From contig NZ_LACC01000029.1 of NCBI RefSeq assembly GCF_000967965.1, positions 1 to 64,000 of the forward strand: a DNA stretch of 64,000 nt. Reading direction: 5' to 3'. Source of the stretch: Pseudomonas fluorescens. Its GTDB lineage: Bacteria; Pseudomonadota; Gammaproteobacteria; Pseudomonadales; Pseudomonadaceae. The position numbers and the translations under genes are program-made. Shown here piece after piece: positions 35,248-45,178 of the stretch; position 1 is the first letter of the stretch; every line of letters starts with the position of its first letter. Under the pieces are notes generated by a model. It was not told the DNA's origin and did no database searches. It worked only from the letters and a program-made list of their open reading frames with translations.

Positions 35248-35260
35248 GTAACATAATAAC
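35248..35260. promoter_or_regulatory. Zur-like operator in the znuA/zur intergenic region
   Basis: GTAACATAATAAC, or GTTATTATGTTAC on the other strand, matches about 10 of 13 positions of the gammaproteobacterial Zur core GTTATANTATAAC. It is midway between the divergent genes, where Zur would control both. Confidence 0.55.
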
Positions 35261-35286
35261 GTCTCTCACAAAACTCGTCGCCGCTC

Positions 35287-35768
35287 ATGCTAAAAACACC
35301 GATCGCCAGCCGTCCCCACGACCACTCACATTGCGTTCACAGCGCTTTGTCCGAGGCCGATGTCCTGTGCGCACGTCAAGGCCTGCGCCTGACCGCGTTG
35401 CGTCGGCGAGTACTGGAACTGGTGTGGCAAAGCCACAAGCCCTTGGGTGCCTACGACATTCTCGCGGTCCTCAGCGAGCAGGACGGTCGCCGTGCCGCGC
35501 CGCCGACAGTGTACCGCGCGCTGGATTTCCTGCTGGAAAACGGCCTGGTCCATCGGATTTCTTCGCTCAACGCCTTCATCGGCTGCAATCACCCGGAACA
35601 TGCTCACCAGGGTCAGTTCCTGATCTGCCGTATGTGCCACGCCGCGATCGAACTTGAGCAAAGATCCATCAGCGACGCGATCATCGCCAGCGCCAGGGAT
35701 GTCGGGTTTGTGGTCGAAGGCCAGACTGTCGAAGTGGTCGGTCTCTGCTCGGGTTGTCAGGGGGCTTG

Positions 35769-35769
<1 letters not shown>
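35287..35769 (+). CDS. zur: Fur-family zinc uptake regulator
   Basis: The 160-residue regulator (Np20 in P. aeruginosa) has a winged helix (LTALRRRVLELVWQSHKPLG) and metal-binding clusters: CNHPEHAHQG, CRMCHAAIEL and a C-terminal CSGCQ. It represses znu genes when zinc-bound. Its stop overlaps the znuC start (TGATG), so zur, znuC and znuB form one coupled operon. Confidence 0.93.
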
Positions 35770-36546
<777 letters not shown>

Positions 36547-36554
<8 letters not shown>

Positions 36555-37335
36555 TTTTCTGCTCTACGCCCTGCTTGCAGGCCTGGCCCTGGCCGTCGTC
36601 GCAGGCCCGCTGGGGTCTTTCGTGGTCTGGCGGCGCATGGCCTATTTCGGCGACACCCTGTCCCACGCGGCATTGCTCGGCGTGGCCCTGGGCTTCCTGC
36701 TGGATGTCAGCCCGACCGTTGCCGTCACCGTTGGCTGCTTGCTGTTGGCGGTGATGCTGGTGACCTTGCAACAACGCCAGCCACTGGCATCCGACACGCT
36801 TTTGGGAATTCTCGCACCCAGCACGCTCTCTCTGGGCCTGGTGGTACTAAGCTTCATGCACGAAGTGCGGATCGACCTTATGGCTTATCTGTTCGGCGAC
36901 CTGCTGGCGATCAGCCCGACCGATCTGGCCTGGATCCTCGGCGGTAGCGCTGCGGTACTGCTCTTGCTGGTTGCGTTGTGGCGCCCACTGCTGGCGATCA
37001 CGGTGCATGAAGAACTGGCCAGGGTCGAAGGCCTGCCGGTGGCGGGATTGCGCCTGGCCCTGATGCTGTTGATCGCCGTAGTGATTGCCGTGGCGATGAA
37101 AATTGTCGGGGTATTGCTGATCACTTCGTTGCTGATCATCCCGGCGGCTGCGGCACAACGTCACGCCCGCTCGCCAGAACAGATGGCACTGGGCGCGAGC
37201 CTGCTGGGCATACTCGCCGTGTGTGGCGGGCTGGCGCTGTCATGGTTCAAGGACACCCCGGCCGGCCCGTCGATTGTGGTGACGGCCGCCGCGCTATTTC
37301 TGCTGAGTTTTGTTCTGCCCCGTCGAGGGGTGTAG
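36547..37335 (+). CDS. znuB: Zinc ABC transporter permease
   Basis: The 262-residue polytopic membrane protein belongs to the ABC-3 family (MRRMAYFGDTLSHAALLG-like WRRMAYFGDTLSHAALLG, VGVLLITSLLIIPAAAA). It forms the inner-membrane channel for zinc with ZnuC. The start at 36547 overlaps znuC by eight bases. Confidence 0.95.
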
Positions 37336-37372
37336 ACTTGCTCGTTTTTTGCGCAAATAGAGAGTCGCAGGA

Positions 37373-38089
37373 ATGAAGTCGTTCGCCTCCCGTTATCTGC
37401 TCCTTGTCGCATTTTCTTTGCTGCTGGGCGCCTGCCAAAGCACGCCATCGGAAGCCACCAAGGCCGCCGATGCACGGGCCACGGCCATCGTGCAGCTGGA
37501 ACAAAACATCGCCAGCGATGAACTGGCCACCGCCGAGGACCAATTGGCAGCCTTGCAGGCCGAATCGCCCAACGATGCGTCCCTTGAGCAATATCAGCGG
37601 CAGTTGGCCGAAGCCTATCTGCGTCGCAGCCAGATCGTGCTGCAAAAGGGTGATGTGGATGCCGCCGCGACCGCCTTGAGCCGTGCCCGCGCGCTGATGC
37701 CCAAGGCTCCGGCACTGACCGGCGGAGTCAACGGCTCGATTGCCCAGGCACGCAAGGCCGAGCTGGAAAAAGCCGAAGCCGCCCTCAAGGCTGCCGAAGC
37801 CAGGCCAAAAGCCAAGGTTATCGACCTGACGGCTGAAAGCACCACGGTCGTGCTGAATATCAACGATATGGGCAAACTGCGTCGCCAACTGGATGCCATC
37901 GCCGCCGATGTGGTGAACTTTCAGTGCGACGTGAGCATTCAGGCTCCGCGTACCAACGATTACCCTTGGCTGGCTAACTTGCTGACCAAACGAGTGAAGA
38001 AGCTCGATCCCGAGTTTGATCTGAAGCTGGAGCGGCAGATTTTGCGCAGTGTTCCGGCGCAGATGGTTCTTAGCCCTCGGAAACCCTGA
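37373..38089 (+). CDS. PA5502-family lipoprotein
   Basis: The 238-residue protein has a lipobox (LLLGAC, C20). An alpha-helical TPR-like region follows (about 45-150: LEQNIASDELATAEDQLAAL, GDVDAAATALSRARAL). A C-terminal domain ends SVPAQMVLSPRKP. It lies 37 bases after znuB and may be cotranscribed. Function unknown; the position matches PA5502. Confidence 0.85.
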   Translation: MKSFASRYLLLVAFSLLLGACQSTPSEATKAADARATAIVQLEQNIASDELATAEDQLAALQAESPNDASLEQYQRQLAEAYLRRSQIVLQKGDVDAAATALSRARALMPKAPALTGGVNGSIAQARKAELEKAEAALKAAEARPKAKVIDLTAESTTVVLNINDMGKLRRQLDAIAADVVNFQCDVSIQAPRTNDYPWLANLLTKRVKKLDPEFDLKLERQILRSVPAQMVLSPRKP

Positions 38090-38093
38090 AAAG

Positions 38094-38115
38094 CTTCGCG
38101 GGCTTGCCCGCGAAG
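38094..38115. repeat. REP-like palindrome
   Basis: CTTCGCGGGC-TT-GCCCGCGAAG: a perfect 10-bp palindrome of the second REP type, five bases after the lipoprotein gene. It may serve as a terminator although T runs are absent. The 270 bases after it, up to metN, hold no gene. Confidence 0.7.
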
Positions 38116-38384
38116 GCGTCCTATCTGGCAAAAAAACTCTCAGGCCGGAATCACCTTGGCCTTCGCCTCCCTGTCCCAAAACCGATGCTGCCCACCAGGT
38201 CGAAATTGCCTTCGGCTTTGGGCGAGCTTCTTCAGCCGTTCCTTTTTCCTGACCTTTGATCGCGTTATTGCCAAATGACAGGACAAATGCGAAATAAATG
38301 CTAAGAACCTCTATACGGACAGGCTAAAATGCGCGCCCGGCTAACCGCTGATCCTTTTCTAACGCGCCCCACAAGGTTCGCTAC

Positions 38385-39392
38385 GTGATCGAGTTTCAAA
38401 ACGTCCATAAAACCTACCGCGTCGCCGGTAAGGAAATCCCCGCCCTGCATCCGACCAGTCTGACGATTGAGAACGGGCAGGTTTACGGCTTGATCGGTCA
38501 TTCCGGCGCAGGAAAAAGTACCCTGCTGCGTCTGATCAATCGCCTGGAAAATTCCAGCGGCGGCAAGATCATTGTCGACGGTGAAGAAGTCACCGCTCTC
38601 GACGCCAACGGCCTGCGCCGCTTCCGTCAGCAGGTCGGGATGATTTTCCAGCACTTCAACCTGCTGGCCTCCAAGACTGTCGCTGACAACGTGGCGCTGC
38701 CGCTGACCCTGGCCGGCGAACTGTCGCGCAGCGAGATCGATTCTCGCGTGGCCGAGTTGCTGGCGCGGGTCGGTTTGTCCGACCACGCCAAGAAATACCC
38801 GGCGCAATTGTCTGGCGGACAGAAGCAGCGTGTCGGCATTGCCCGTGCGCTGGCGACCAAGCCGAAAATCCTGCTGTGCGATGAAGCCACCAGCGCCCTC
38901 GACCCGCAAACCACCGCATCGGTCTTGCAATTGCTGGCCGAGATCAACCGCGAGCTGAAACTGACCATCGTCTTGATCACCCACGAGATGGACGTGATCC
39001 GCCGGGTCTGCGACCAGGTAGCCGTGATGGACGCCGGCGTGATCGTCGAGCAAGGCTCGGTGGCCGAAGTGTTCCTGCATCCGAAGCACCCGACCACCAA
39101 GCGCTTCGTGCAGGAAGACGAGCAGATCGACGAAAGCGAACAGCGTGACGACTTCGCTCACGTCCCGGGGCGCATCCTGCGTCTGACCTTCCAGGGCGAA
39201 GCGACCTACGCGCCTCTGCTGGGCACTGTCGCCCGGGAAACCGGCGTGGACTACAGCATCCTGGCCGGTCGTATCGACCGCATCAAAGACATCCCTTACG
39301 GGCAACTGACCCTGGCCGTGACCGGCGGTGACATGGAAGCGGCCTTTGCCCGCTTCACCGCAGCCGACGTCCACATGGAGGTGCTGCGCTAA
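38385..39392 (+). CDS. metN: Methionine ABC transporter ATP-binding protein
   Basis: The 335-residue ATPase (GTG start, AAGG eight bases upstream) has Walker A GHSGAGKS, signature LSGGQKQR, Walker B LLCDEATS, and a C-terminal NIL/ACT-type domain (about 265-335) that senses methionine. It overlaps metI by one base. It imports D- and L-methionine with MetI and MetQ. Confidence 0.95.
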   Translation: MIEFQNVHKTYRVAGKEIPALHPTSLTIENGQVYGLIGHSGAGKSTLLRLINRLENSSGGKIIVDGEEVTALDANGLRRFRQQVGMIFQHFNLLASKTVADNVALPLTLAGELSRSEIDSRVAELLARVGLSDHAKKYPAQLSGGQKQRVGIARALATKPKILLCDEATSALDPQTTASVLQLLAEINRELKLTIVLITHEMDVIRRVCDQVAVMDAGVIVEQGSVAEVFLHPKHPTTKRFVQEDEQIDESEQRDDFAHVPGRILRLTFQGEATYAPLLGTVARETGVDYSILAGRIDRIKDIPYGQLTLAVTGGDMEAAFARFTAADVHMEVLR

Positions 39393-40066
39393 TGGAAGCC
39401 CTGACAAGTTTCTTCGCCAATATCGACTGGTTCGAAATCTGGCTGGCCACCGGCGACACCCTGCTGATGCTCGGCGGTTCGCTGTTGTTCACCGTGCTGC
39501 TCGGCTTGCCGCTGGGCGTGCTGCTGTTCCTGTGCAGCCCGCGCCAGTTGCTGGAAGCCAAAGGCGTCTACGCGATGTTGTCGCTGATGGTGAACATCCT
39601 GCGTTCGCTGCCGTTCATCATCCTGTTGATCGTGATGATTCCGTTCACCGTGTTGATCACCGGTACGTCCCTGGGTGTCGCCGGTGCGATCCCGCCGCTA
39701 GTGGTGGGTGCCACGCCGTTCTTCGCCCGCCTGGTGGAAACCGCCCTGCGTGAAGTGGATCGCGGCATCATCGAAGCGACCCAGGCCATGGGCGCGACCA
39801 CGCGACAGATCATCACCAATGCCTTGCTGCCGGAGGCTCGCCCGGGCATCTTCGCGGCGATTACGGTGACAGCCATTACACTGGTGTCCTACACGGCGAT
39901 GGCCGGTGTCGTGGGTGCCGGTGGTCTGGGTGACCTGGCGATCCGCTTCGGCTACCAGCGTTTCCAGACCGATGTGATGGTGGTGACCGTGGTGTTGCTG
40001 CTGGTACTGGTCCAGGTACTGCAAACCGTTGGCGACAAATTGGTTGTGCATTTCTCCCGTAAATAA
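39392..40066 (+). CDS. metI: Methionine ABC transporter permease
   Basis: The 224-residue membrane protein has the BPD-transport EAA loop (EATQAMGATTRQIITNALLPEA in two parts) and five predicted spans. It couples MetN to substrate passage. Its ATG overlaps the metN stop by one base; metQ follows at 63 bases. Confidence 0.95.
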   Translation: MEALTSFFANIDWFEIWLATGDTLLMLGGSLLFTVLLGLPLGVLLFLCSPRQLLEAKGVYAMLSLMVNILRSLPFIILLIVMIPFTVLITGTSLGVAGAIPPLVVGATPFFARLVETALREVDRGIIEATQAMGATTRQIITNALLPEARPGIFAAITVTAITLVSYTAMAGVVGAGGLGDLAIRFGYQRFQTDVMVVTVVLLLVLVQVLQTVGDKLVVHFSRK

Positions 40067-40129
40067 AGACATGAGCCGGCCATTCGCTGGCAGGCGCCGG
40101 TAACCGGCGCCGCACAAGGAGTTAGCTGA

Positions 40130-40900
40130 ATGAAAAAACTACTCGTGGCCTTCGCGGCCGTTGCCGCGTTCTCTGCTCACGCTGAAACCCTGACCGTTGC
40201 GGCCACTCCAGTGCCACACGCCGAGATCCTCGAATTCGTGAAGCCGACCCTGGCCAAAGAAGGCGTGGACCTGAAGGTCAAGGTATTCACCGACTACATC
40301 CAGCCGAACGTGCAGGTCGCGGAAAAACGCCTGGATGCCAACTTCTTCCAGCACCAGCCGTACCTGGATGAGTTCAACAAGGCCAAGGGCACCCACCTGG
40401 TTTCCGTAACCGGCGTGCACCTGGAGCCCCTGGGCGCTTACTCCAGCAAGTACAAGACCATTGCCGAACTGCCTGGCGGTGCCAACGTGGTGATCCCGAA
40501 CGACGCCACCAACGGCGGCCGTGCGCTGCTGCTGATGGCCAAGGCCGGCCTGATCAAGTTGAAGGATTCGAACAACATCCTGTCGACCGTCAAGGACATC
40601 ACCGAGAACACCAAGGACCTGAAAATCCGCGAACTGGAAGCCGCGACCATCCCGCGCGTGCTGACCCAGGTCGACCTGGCGCTGATCAACACCAACTACG
40701 CGCTGGAAGCCAAGCTTGATCCGGCCAAGGACGCGCTGTTCATCGAAGGCAGCGACTCGCCTTACGTGAACATTCTGGTGGCTCGCCCGGACGACAAGGA
40801 CAGCGAAGCGATGAAGAAACTGGTCGCTGCCCTGCACAGCCCGGAAGTGAAGGCCTTCATTCTCGAGAAGTACAAAGGCGCGGTGGTGCCGGCGTTCTGA
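40130..40900 (+). CDS. metQ: Methionine-binding periplasmic protein
   Basis: The 256-residue NlpA/MetQ-family protein has a signal peptide cleaved near AHA-ETLTVAA. No lipobox Cys is present, so it is a soluble periplasmic form unlike E. coli MetQ. The TPVPHAEILE and NDATNGGRALLL segments are typical. A strong terminator follows. Confidence 0.94.
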   Translation: MKKLLVAFAAVAAFSAHAETLTVAATPVPHAEILEFVKPTLAKEGVDLKVKVFTDYIQPNVQVAEKRLDANFFQHQPYLDEFNKAKGTHLVSVTGVHLEPLGAYSSKYKTIAELPGGANVVIPNDATNGGRALLLMAKAGLIKLKDSNNILSTVKDITENTKDLKIRELEAATIPRVLTQVDLALINTNYALEAKLDPAKDALFIEGSDSPYVNILVARPDDKDSEAMKKLVAALHSPEVKAFILEKYKGAVVPAF

Positions 40901-40916
40901 TCGAACTGCTGCAACG

Positions 40917-40948
40917 AAAAAAGGGCGCATCGAATGCGCCCTTTTTTT
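40917..40948. terminator. Bidirectional terminator after metQ
   Basis: AAAAAAGGGCGCAT and ATGCGCCCTTTTTTT form a stem around CGA. It also serves the converging cytochrome oxidase assembly operon. Confidence 0.9.
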
Positions 40949-40987
40949 GTGCCTGAAACACAGCCCCCACAGGGTTTGGTGGTGCTT

Positions 40988-41623
40988 TCAGTTGCGCTTG
41001 AGCATCACCGGCAACTGCGCCACCAGCTTCGCATTGTTCAACGGCGCCCGAATGAACCCGCGCTGGGTGCCGTCCGGCCCGATCACCGCAAGGTTACCGC
41101 TGTGGTCAACGGTGTAGTTCGGCTTGCTGGTGTCCGCCGGAATGAATGGAATGCTCACCGCGTTGGCGATCGTTTGCAGCTCATCGGTCGACGCCGGGGT
41201 CAGGCCAACAAACTGCGGATCGAAATAGCCCAGATACTGCTTGAGCTGCTTGGGCGTATCGCGATTGGGGTCGATACTGACCAGCACGATTTGCAATTTA
41301 TCCACAGCCTCGGGTGGCAACTCGCTCTTGATCTGCCGCAACTGGGCGAGGGTGGTCGGGCAGATGTCCGGGCAGAAGGTGTAGCCGAAGAACAGCAAGC
41401 TCCACTTGCCTTTCAATTCATTGATCGCGACCGGCTGGCCATCCTGGTTGGTCATCATCACGTCCGGCAGATTCCGGCTCTGCGGCAACAAGATGATGCC
41501 AGCGTCGATCAGCGCCGTCGGATCGCCCTGGTTTTTCCCGGACAGCACCTTGTTGACGGTCAGGCCCAGGATCAGGGCGACCAGGGCGACGAGTATGAAG
41601 ACGGTTTTCTGGGTTCGAGTCAT
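40988..41623 (-). CDS. SCO1/SenC copper chaperone
   Basis: The 211-residue protein has an N-terminal membrane anchor (about 8-26) and a thioredoxin fold with copper-binding C84-PDI-C88 (CxxxC) and H174 in YTVDHSGN. It delivers copper to the CuA centre of cytochrome oxidase. The start at 41623 (MTRTQKTVFILV) overlaps the end of the cyoE-type gene by four bases; the longer frame through it is a shadow. It is last in the assembly operon. Confidence 0.93.
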   Translation of the reverse strand: MTRTQKTVFILVALVALILGLTVNKVLSGKNQGDPTALIDAGIILLPQSRNLPDVMMTNQDGQPVAINELKGKWSLLFFGYTFCPDICPTTLAQLRQIKSELPPEAVDKLQIVLVSIDPNRDTPKQLKQYLGYFDPQFVGLTPASTDELQTIANAVSIPFIPADTSKPNYTVDHSGNLAVIGPDGTQRGFIRAPLNNAKLVAQLPVMLKRN

Positions 41624-42519
41624 AGGTTCAACAGTAGGTAGTGGTCTACGAGCAGGGCGATAAACAGCAGGAACAAGTAGTAAATAGAGTACTTGAACGT
41701 GTTGATCGCCGCGTGCGGCCGAGTGCCACGGTACAGCACCACGGCCCATTGCAGAAACCGCGCACCCAGTCCGAGCGCGCAGACCAGGTAGAGCGTGCCG
41801 CTCATGTGGATCACATAAGGCATCAGGCTGACGGCAAGCAATGCGAAGGTATAAAGCAGGATGTGAATCTTGGTGTAGTGTTCGCCATGGGTGACCGGCA
41901 GCATCGGTATGTCGGCCTTGGCGTATTCCTCCTTGCGATGGATCGCCAGCGCCCAGAAGTGCGGCGGGGTCCAGGCGAATATGATCAGCACCAGCAGCAG
42001 TGGCTCGGCGCTGACATGACCGGTGGCGGCAGTCCAGCCGAGCAACGGCGGTGCGGCACCGGCCAGACCACCGATGACGATGTTCTGCGGGGTCGCGCGC
42101 TTGAGGAATCCGGTGTAGACCACCGCGTAGCCGAGCAACGAGGCAAGGGTCAGCCACGCGGTCAGCGGGTTGGTGAACGCCAGCAGCATGGCTTGTCCGA
42201 GGACCGCCAATACCAGTGCGAACGTCAGCGCGGCGGTTGGCGAAACCCGGCCTTCGGCGAGCGGCCGTTTGTGGGTGCGCGCCATCACCGCGTCGATACG
42301 CCGGTCCACCACATGATTGACCGCCGCCGCACCGCCGGCACACAGGGCGATGCCCAGGTTGCCGAAAATCAGCACCGTCCACGGCACCCCGGCGCGGGTC
42401 GCGAGGAACATCCCCACCAGTGAAGTGATGAGCATCAGCACCACGACCTTGGGTTTGGTCAGCTCCAGGTAGTCACGCCAGATCGCCTGACTGGGACGTT
42501 CGCCGATCAGAATCGCCAT
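41620..42519 (-). CDS. cyoE: Protoheme IX farnesyltransferase
   Basis: The 299-residue UbiA-family membrane enzyme (CtaB) makes haem O for the oxidase. The prenyl-diphosphate motif NHVVDRRIDAVM and the second motif (RTHKRPLAEG) are intact. AAGGAG lies upstream of the start. It overlaps ctaA by 13 bases. Confidence 0.95.
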   Translation of the reverse strand: MAILIGERPSQAIWRDYLELTKPKVVVLMLITSLVGMFLATRAGVPWTVLIFGNLGIALCAGGAAAVNHVVDRRIDAVMARTHKRPLAEGRVSPTAALTFALVLAVLGQAMLLAFTNPLTAWLTLASLLGYAVVYTGFLKRATPQNIVIGGLAGAAPPLLGWTAATGHVSAEPLLLVLIIFAWTPPHFWALAIHRKEEYAKADIPMLPVTHGEHYTKIHILLYTFALLAVSLMPYVIHMSGTLYLVCALGLGARFLQWAVVLYRGTRPHAAINTFKYSIYYLFLLFIALLVDHYLLLNL

Positions 42520-43577
42520 GGCATCTCTCCTTTTATTGTTATGGGCCCGGCTGAATGTTTACGCGGGCTGAAGTGCCAGCGCGCTTGCTTGACCCGGACC
42601 AGGCTGGTTCGGGCGTGGTAATTGACCAGTACCATGGTCAGCAACAGCGCCGCGCCGCCCGCGTTATGCGCGACGGCCACCGGCAACGGCAGATGAAACA
42701 GCACGTTGCTGATGCCCAGGGTGATTTGTGCGCCGAGGGCGATCAGCACCAGGCCTGCCAGGCGCGTCATGCCAACTGCCTTCAGTTGCCACGCCAGACC
42801 GAGCAATACCAGGGTGACCAGCAACGCGCCGATGCGATGGGTCAGGTGAATGGCCGTACGGGCGTCGCTGTCCAGTTGCCCGCCGAGGTAGTTCGGACCG
42901 ATGTGCTGGGTCAGGTGAAAACCATTGGCGAAGTCCGCCGCTGGCAACCACTGGCCGTGGCAGGTCGGGAAGTCGATACAGGCCACCGCGGCATAGTTGG
43001 AACTGACCCAGCCGCCGAGAGCGATTTGCCCGATCACCAGCAACAGCCCCGCCGTCGCCCAGTGCTGCAAACGTCGTGGCACGGTCAGCGCCGGCAGTAC
43101 GCCGGACAGGCGCAAGGTCAGCAGAAACAATAGGCTCAAGGTCGCGAAGCCGCCCAGCAAATGCCCGGTAACCACCTGCGGCCAGAGCTTGAGCGTTACC
43201 GTCCACATGCCGAACGCGGCCTGGCCAAATACCACCGCCAACAGAAACAACGGCAGCTTCACCGGCTGTCCGGGATGGCGGCGATGCATCCACGAACGAC
43301 CGGCCAACACCGCGATCAACAGCCCCAGCGTGCCGGCGAAGTAGCGGTGGACCATCTCGTTCCAGCCCTTGTGGGCCTCGACCGGAGCGTCCGGGAAATG
43401 CAATTCGGCATGGGCCAGCTGGGCTTCGCTTTTCGGCACGCTGATGAAGCCGTAGCAACCGGGCCAGTCCGGGCAGCCGAGGCCGGCGTGGGTGAGGCGG
43501 GTGTAGGCGCCGAGCAACACCACAATCAGTGCCAGCAAGGTGGCAAACAACGCGAGGCGAAATCCAGGTTTGGCCAT
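42507..43577 (-). CDS. ctaA: Haem A synthase
   Basis: The 356-residue COX15/CtaA-family membrane protein has eight predicted spans in two halves. It carries conserved His residues (VHRYFAG, VTGHLLGG, HLTHRIGAL, AHNAGGAA) and a cysteine pair (GLGCPDWPGC). It converts haem O to haem A. The gene lies between a PA0111-like gene (10-base gap) and cyoE (overlap). Confidence 0.93.
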   Translation of the reverse strand: MAKPGFRLALFATLLALIVVLLGAYTRLTHAGLGCPDWPGCYGFISVPKSEAQLAHAELHFPDAPVEAHKGWNEMVHRYFAGTLGLLIAVLAGRSWMHRRHPGQPVKLPLFLLAVVFGQAAFGMWTVTLKLWPQVVTGHLLGGFATLSLLFLLTLRLSGVLPALTVPRRLQHWATAGLLLVIGQIALGGWVSSNYAAVACIDFPTCHGQWLPAADFANGFHLTQHIGPNYLGGQLDSDARTAIHLTHRIGALLVTLVLLGLAWQLKAVGMTRLAGLVLIALGAQITLGISNVLFHLPLPVAVAHNAGGAALLLTMVLVNYHARTSLVRVKQARWHFSPRKHSAGPITIKGEMPWRF

Positions 43578-43587
43578 GACGATGCCC

Positions 43588-44181
43588 TTATCCGATGTTC
43601 GACAGTTTCAACAGGTGGCGCAGATCGTTGAGCAGGTCCTTGCCCTTCACCGACGGGTCGTAGCGCAGCACAAGATTGCCGTGGGGGTCGATGATCCACA
43701 GGTGCGGCGCGTCATTGCTCTGGGCGCCTTTTGTGTAGGCAGGCAAGTCCAGTGAATAGCGTTGCAACTGCGGGTACTCGCGTTGAAGTTTAGTCTCGTA
43801 ATCGCTGTTCAGCGTCTGCGCGGCGGCCAATGCATGGCTGGCGCGGGATGCATCGCGGCCCAGGCCGATCTGGATTTGCCGCGCCAGATACACCAGTTGC
43901 TGACAATCCACCGCGCAATCCTTAGGCGCGGTCACCAGTAACTGCCAGCGATCTTCCTGGGCCTGCACGCCGATGTCCGCGCGGGTCTGACCGTTGCCGA
44001 TCAGTTCGCCGTGATAACTGCGGCCCTCGGGCACCCAGAAATTCAGCTTGTACATGCCGGTGGCGAGGATCATCGGACCGATCACCCCGAGCAGGATCAG
44101 CAGCAGTTGCATACGGCCCTTGCGCCGGTTCACCGACGGTTTCGCCTCAGACATGCTGGGTGGATTCATGGCCGCTCCCAT
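43588..44181 (-). CDS. PA0111-like membrane-anchored protein of the oxidase operon
   Basis: A 197-residue protein with a single N-terminal span (LLLILLGVIGPMILATGMY) and a periplasmic part with a thioredoxin-like pattern: APKDCAVDCQQLVYLARQI, NSDYETKLQ and LWIIDPHGNLVLRYDP. The Cys pair CxxxC resembles the copper site of Sco proteins, so a role in oxidase assembly is likely but unproven. The start at 44181 has AAAGGAG at good spacing; 44169 is an alternative. It overlaps SURF1 by 35 bases. Confidence 0.8.
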   Translation of the reverse strand: MGAAMNPPSMSEAKPSVNRRKGRMQLLLILLGVIGPMILATGMYKLNFWVPEGRSYHGELIGNGQTRADIGVQAQEDRWQLLVTAPKDCAVDCQQLVYLARQIQIGLGRDASRASHALAAAQTLNSDYETKLQREYPQLQRYSLDLPAYTKGAQSNDAPHLWIIDPHGNLVLRYDPSVKGKDLLNDLRHLLKLSNIG

Positions 44182-44887
44182 GGTGTTTCTCCTTTGCGTT
44201 GTGCCAGCCGAGATAGAGATAAAGACCGAACAGGGCGATCGCCATGGCGAACCACTGCACGGCATAAGCGATGTGTTTTTCAGGACCCATGGCGACTACC
44301 GGCCAGTCGGCCTGATAGGTGGCGGGGCCGGTTTCGGCGCGCAGTTCGTAGGCAAAGCCTTCGCGGCTCAGTGCTGTCCAGAGTTTGTCTGGCTCAACGG
44401 CCGTAATCAGCTTCGGCCATGTCAACGTTGTGGGGTCTGCGTGCAATTGGAACGTCGCCCCGGGGGAGACGTAGACCCATGCGTCGAGGCTGACTGCTTC
44501 GCCAGGTGTCTTGAATTGCGGTGGTGTGCGGCGCTCCGGCCAAGGCAACCAGCCGCGATTGACCAACAGCCAAAGCCCGCTGGCCTGATCGTGAAAGGGC
44601 TGCAACAGCTCGACGCCGACCCTGCCGTTGCGTTGACTGTTATCCAGCAGCAGGCTGTGTTCGGCATCGAACCGGCCGTACAGGTGAACCCGACGGAAGG
44701 CCGGGTCTGTCGTGTGTTGCAGTTCGGTGCTGGCCATCGGCTCAGCGGCCCGGCGCTCGGCGTAGTTTTGCAGCAGCGCGCTTTTCTCCGCGCCCCGGCT
44801 CAATTGCCAGAACCCCAGGGACACCAGCAGCGGCAGCAACAGCGCCACCACCAGCGTTGGCACGATACCCGGCCGAAAGCGTTTCAT
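44147..44887 (-). CDS. SURF1-family oxidase assembly protein
   Basis: The 246-residue protein has the SURF1 layout: an N-terminal span (about 9-27, ending LGFWQLSRGAEKSAL), a periplasmic domain with LLVNRGWLP, and a C-terminal span (about 205-222). SURF1 helps insert haem a into subunit I. It opens the minus-strand run SURF1-PA0111-ctaA-cyoE-sco, with a 71-base divergent gap to the DUF2909 gene. Confidence 0.92.
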   Translation of the reverse strand: MKRFRPGIVPTLVVALLLPLLVSLGFWQLSRGAEKSALLQNYAERRAAEPMASTELQHTTDPAFRRVHLYGRFDAEHSLLLDNSQRNGRVGVELLQPFHDQASGLWLLVNRGWLPWPERRTPPQFKTPGEAVSLDAWVYVSPGATFQLHADPTTLTWPKLITAVEPDKLWTALSREGFAYELRAETGPATYQADWPVVAMGPEKHIAYAVQWFAMAIALFGLYLYLGWHNAKEKHHGSGHESTQHV

Positions 44888-44958
44888 GGCATCGCCAGAA
44901 AGTCGGTCATCGCGATAGCTATACTCAAGTGCATCGCTTATCCCCCCGGAGTCTCACC

Positions 44959-45162
44959 ATGCTCAAAGCAGCCATCGTCCTGATGCTGATTGCCACGGTT
45001 GTCAGCCTGTTCAGCGGCCTGTTTTTTCTGGTCAAGGACGACAGCCGCTCAAACCGCCTCGTCATTGCCTTGAGTGTGCGTGTCACTCTGGCCGCCATTA
45101 CCCTGGGTCTGATCACCTGGGGTTTTTTCAGCGGCCAGCTGGTTTCACATGCCCCCTGGTAA
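44959..45162 (+). CDS. DUF2909 twin-transmembrane protein
   Basis: A 67-residue protein: MLKAAIVLMLIATVVSLFSG, FFLVKDDSRSNRLVIALSVR, LAAITLGLITWGFF. Two membrane helices are joined by a basic loop. GGAG eight bases upstream fixes the start. It is always found amid cox assembly genes in pseudomonads, so a part in oxidase assembly is inferred. It is the only plus-strand gene in this cluster. Confidence 0.85.
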   Translation: MLKAAIVLMLIATVVSLFSGLFFLVKDDSRSNRLVIALSVRVTLAAITLGLITWGFFSGQLVSHAPW

Positions 45163-45178
45163 CTAAAAGTTCACAGCC

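Noticed and set aside
40988..42382. Long minus-strand frame joining cyoE and sco sequences
   Set aside because: The upstream part is an alternate-frame reading of cyoE; the real gene begins at 41623.
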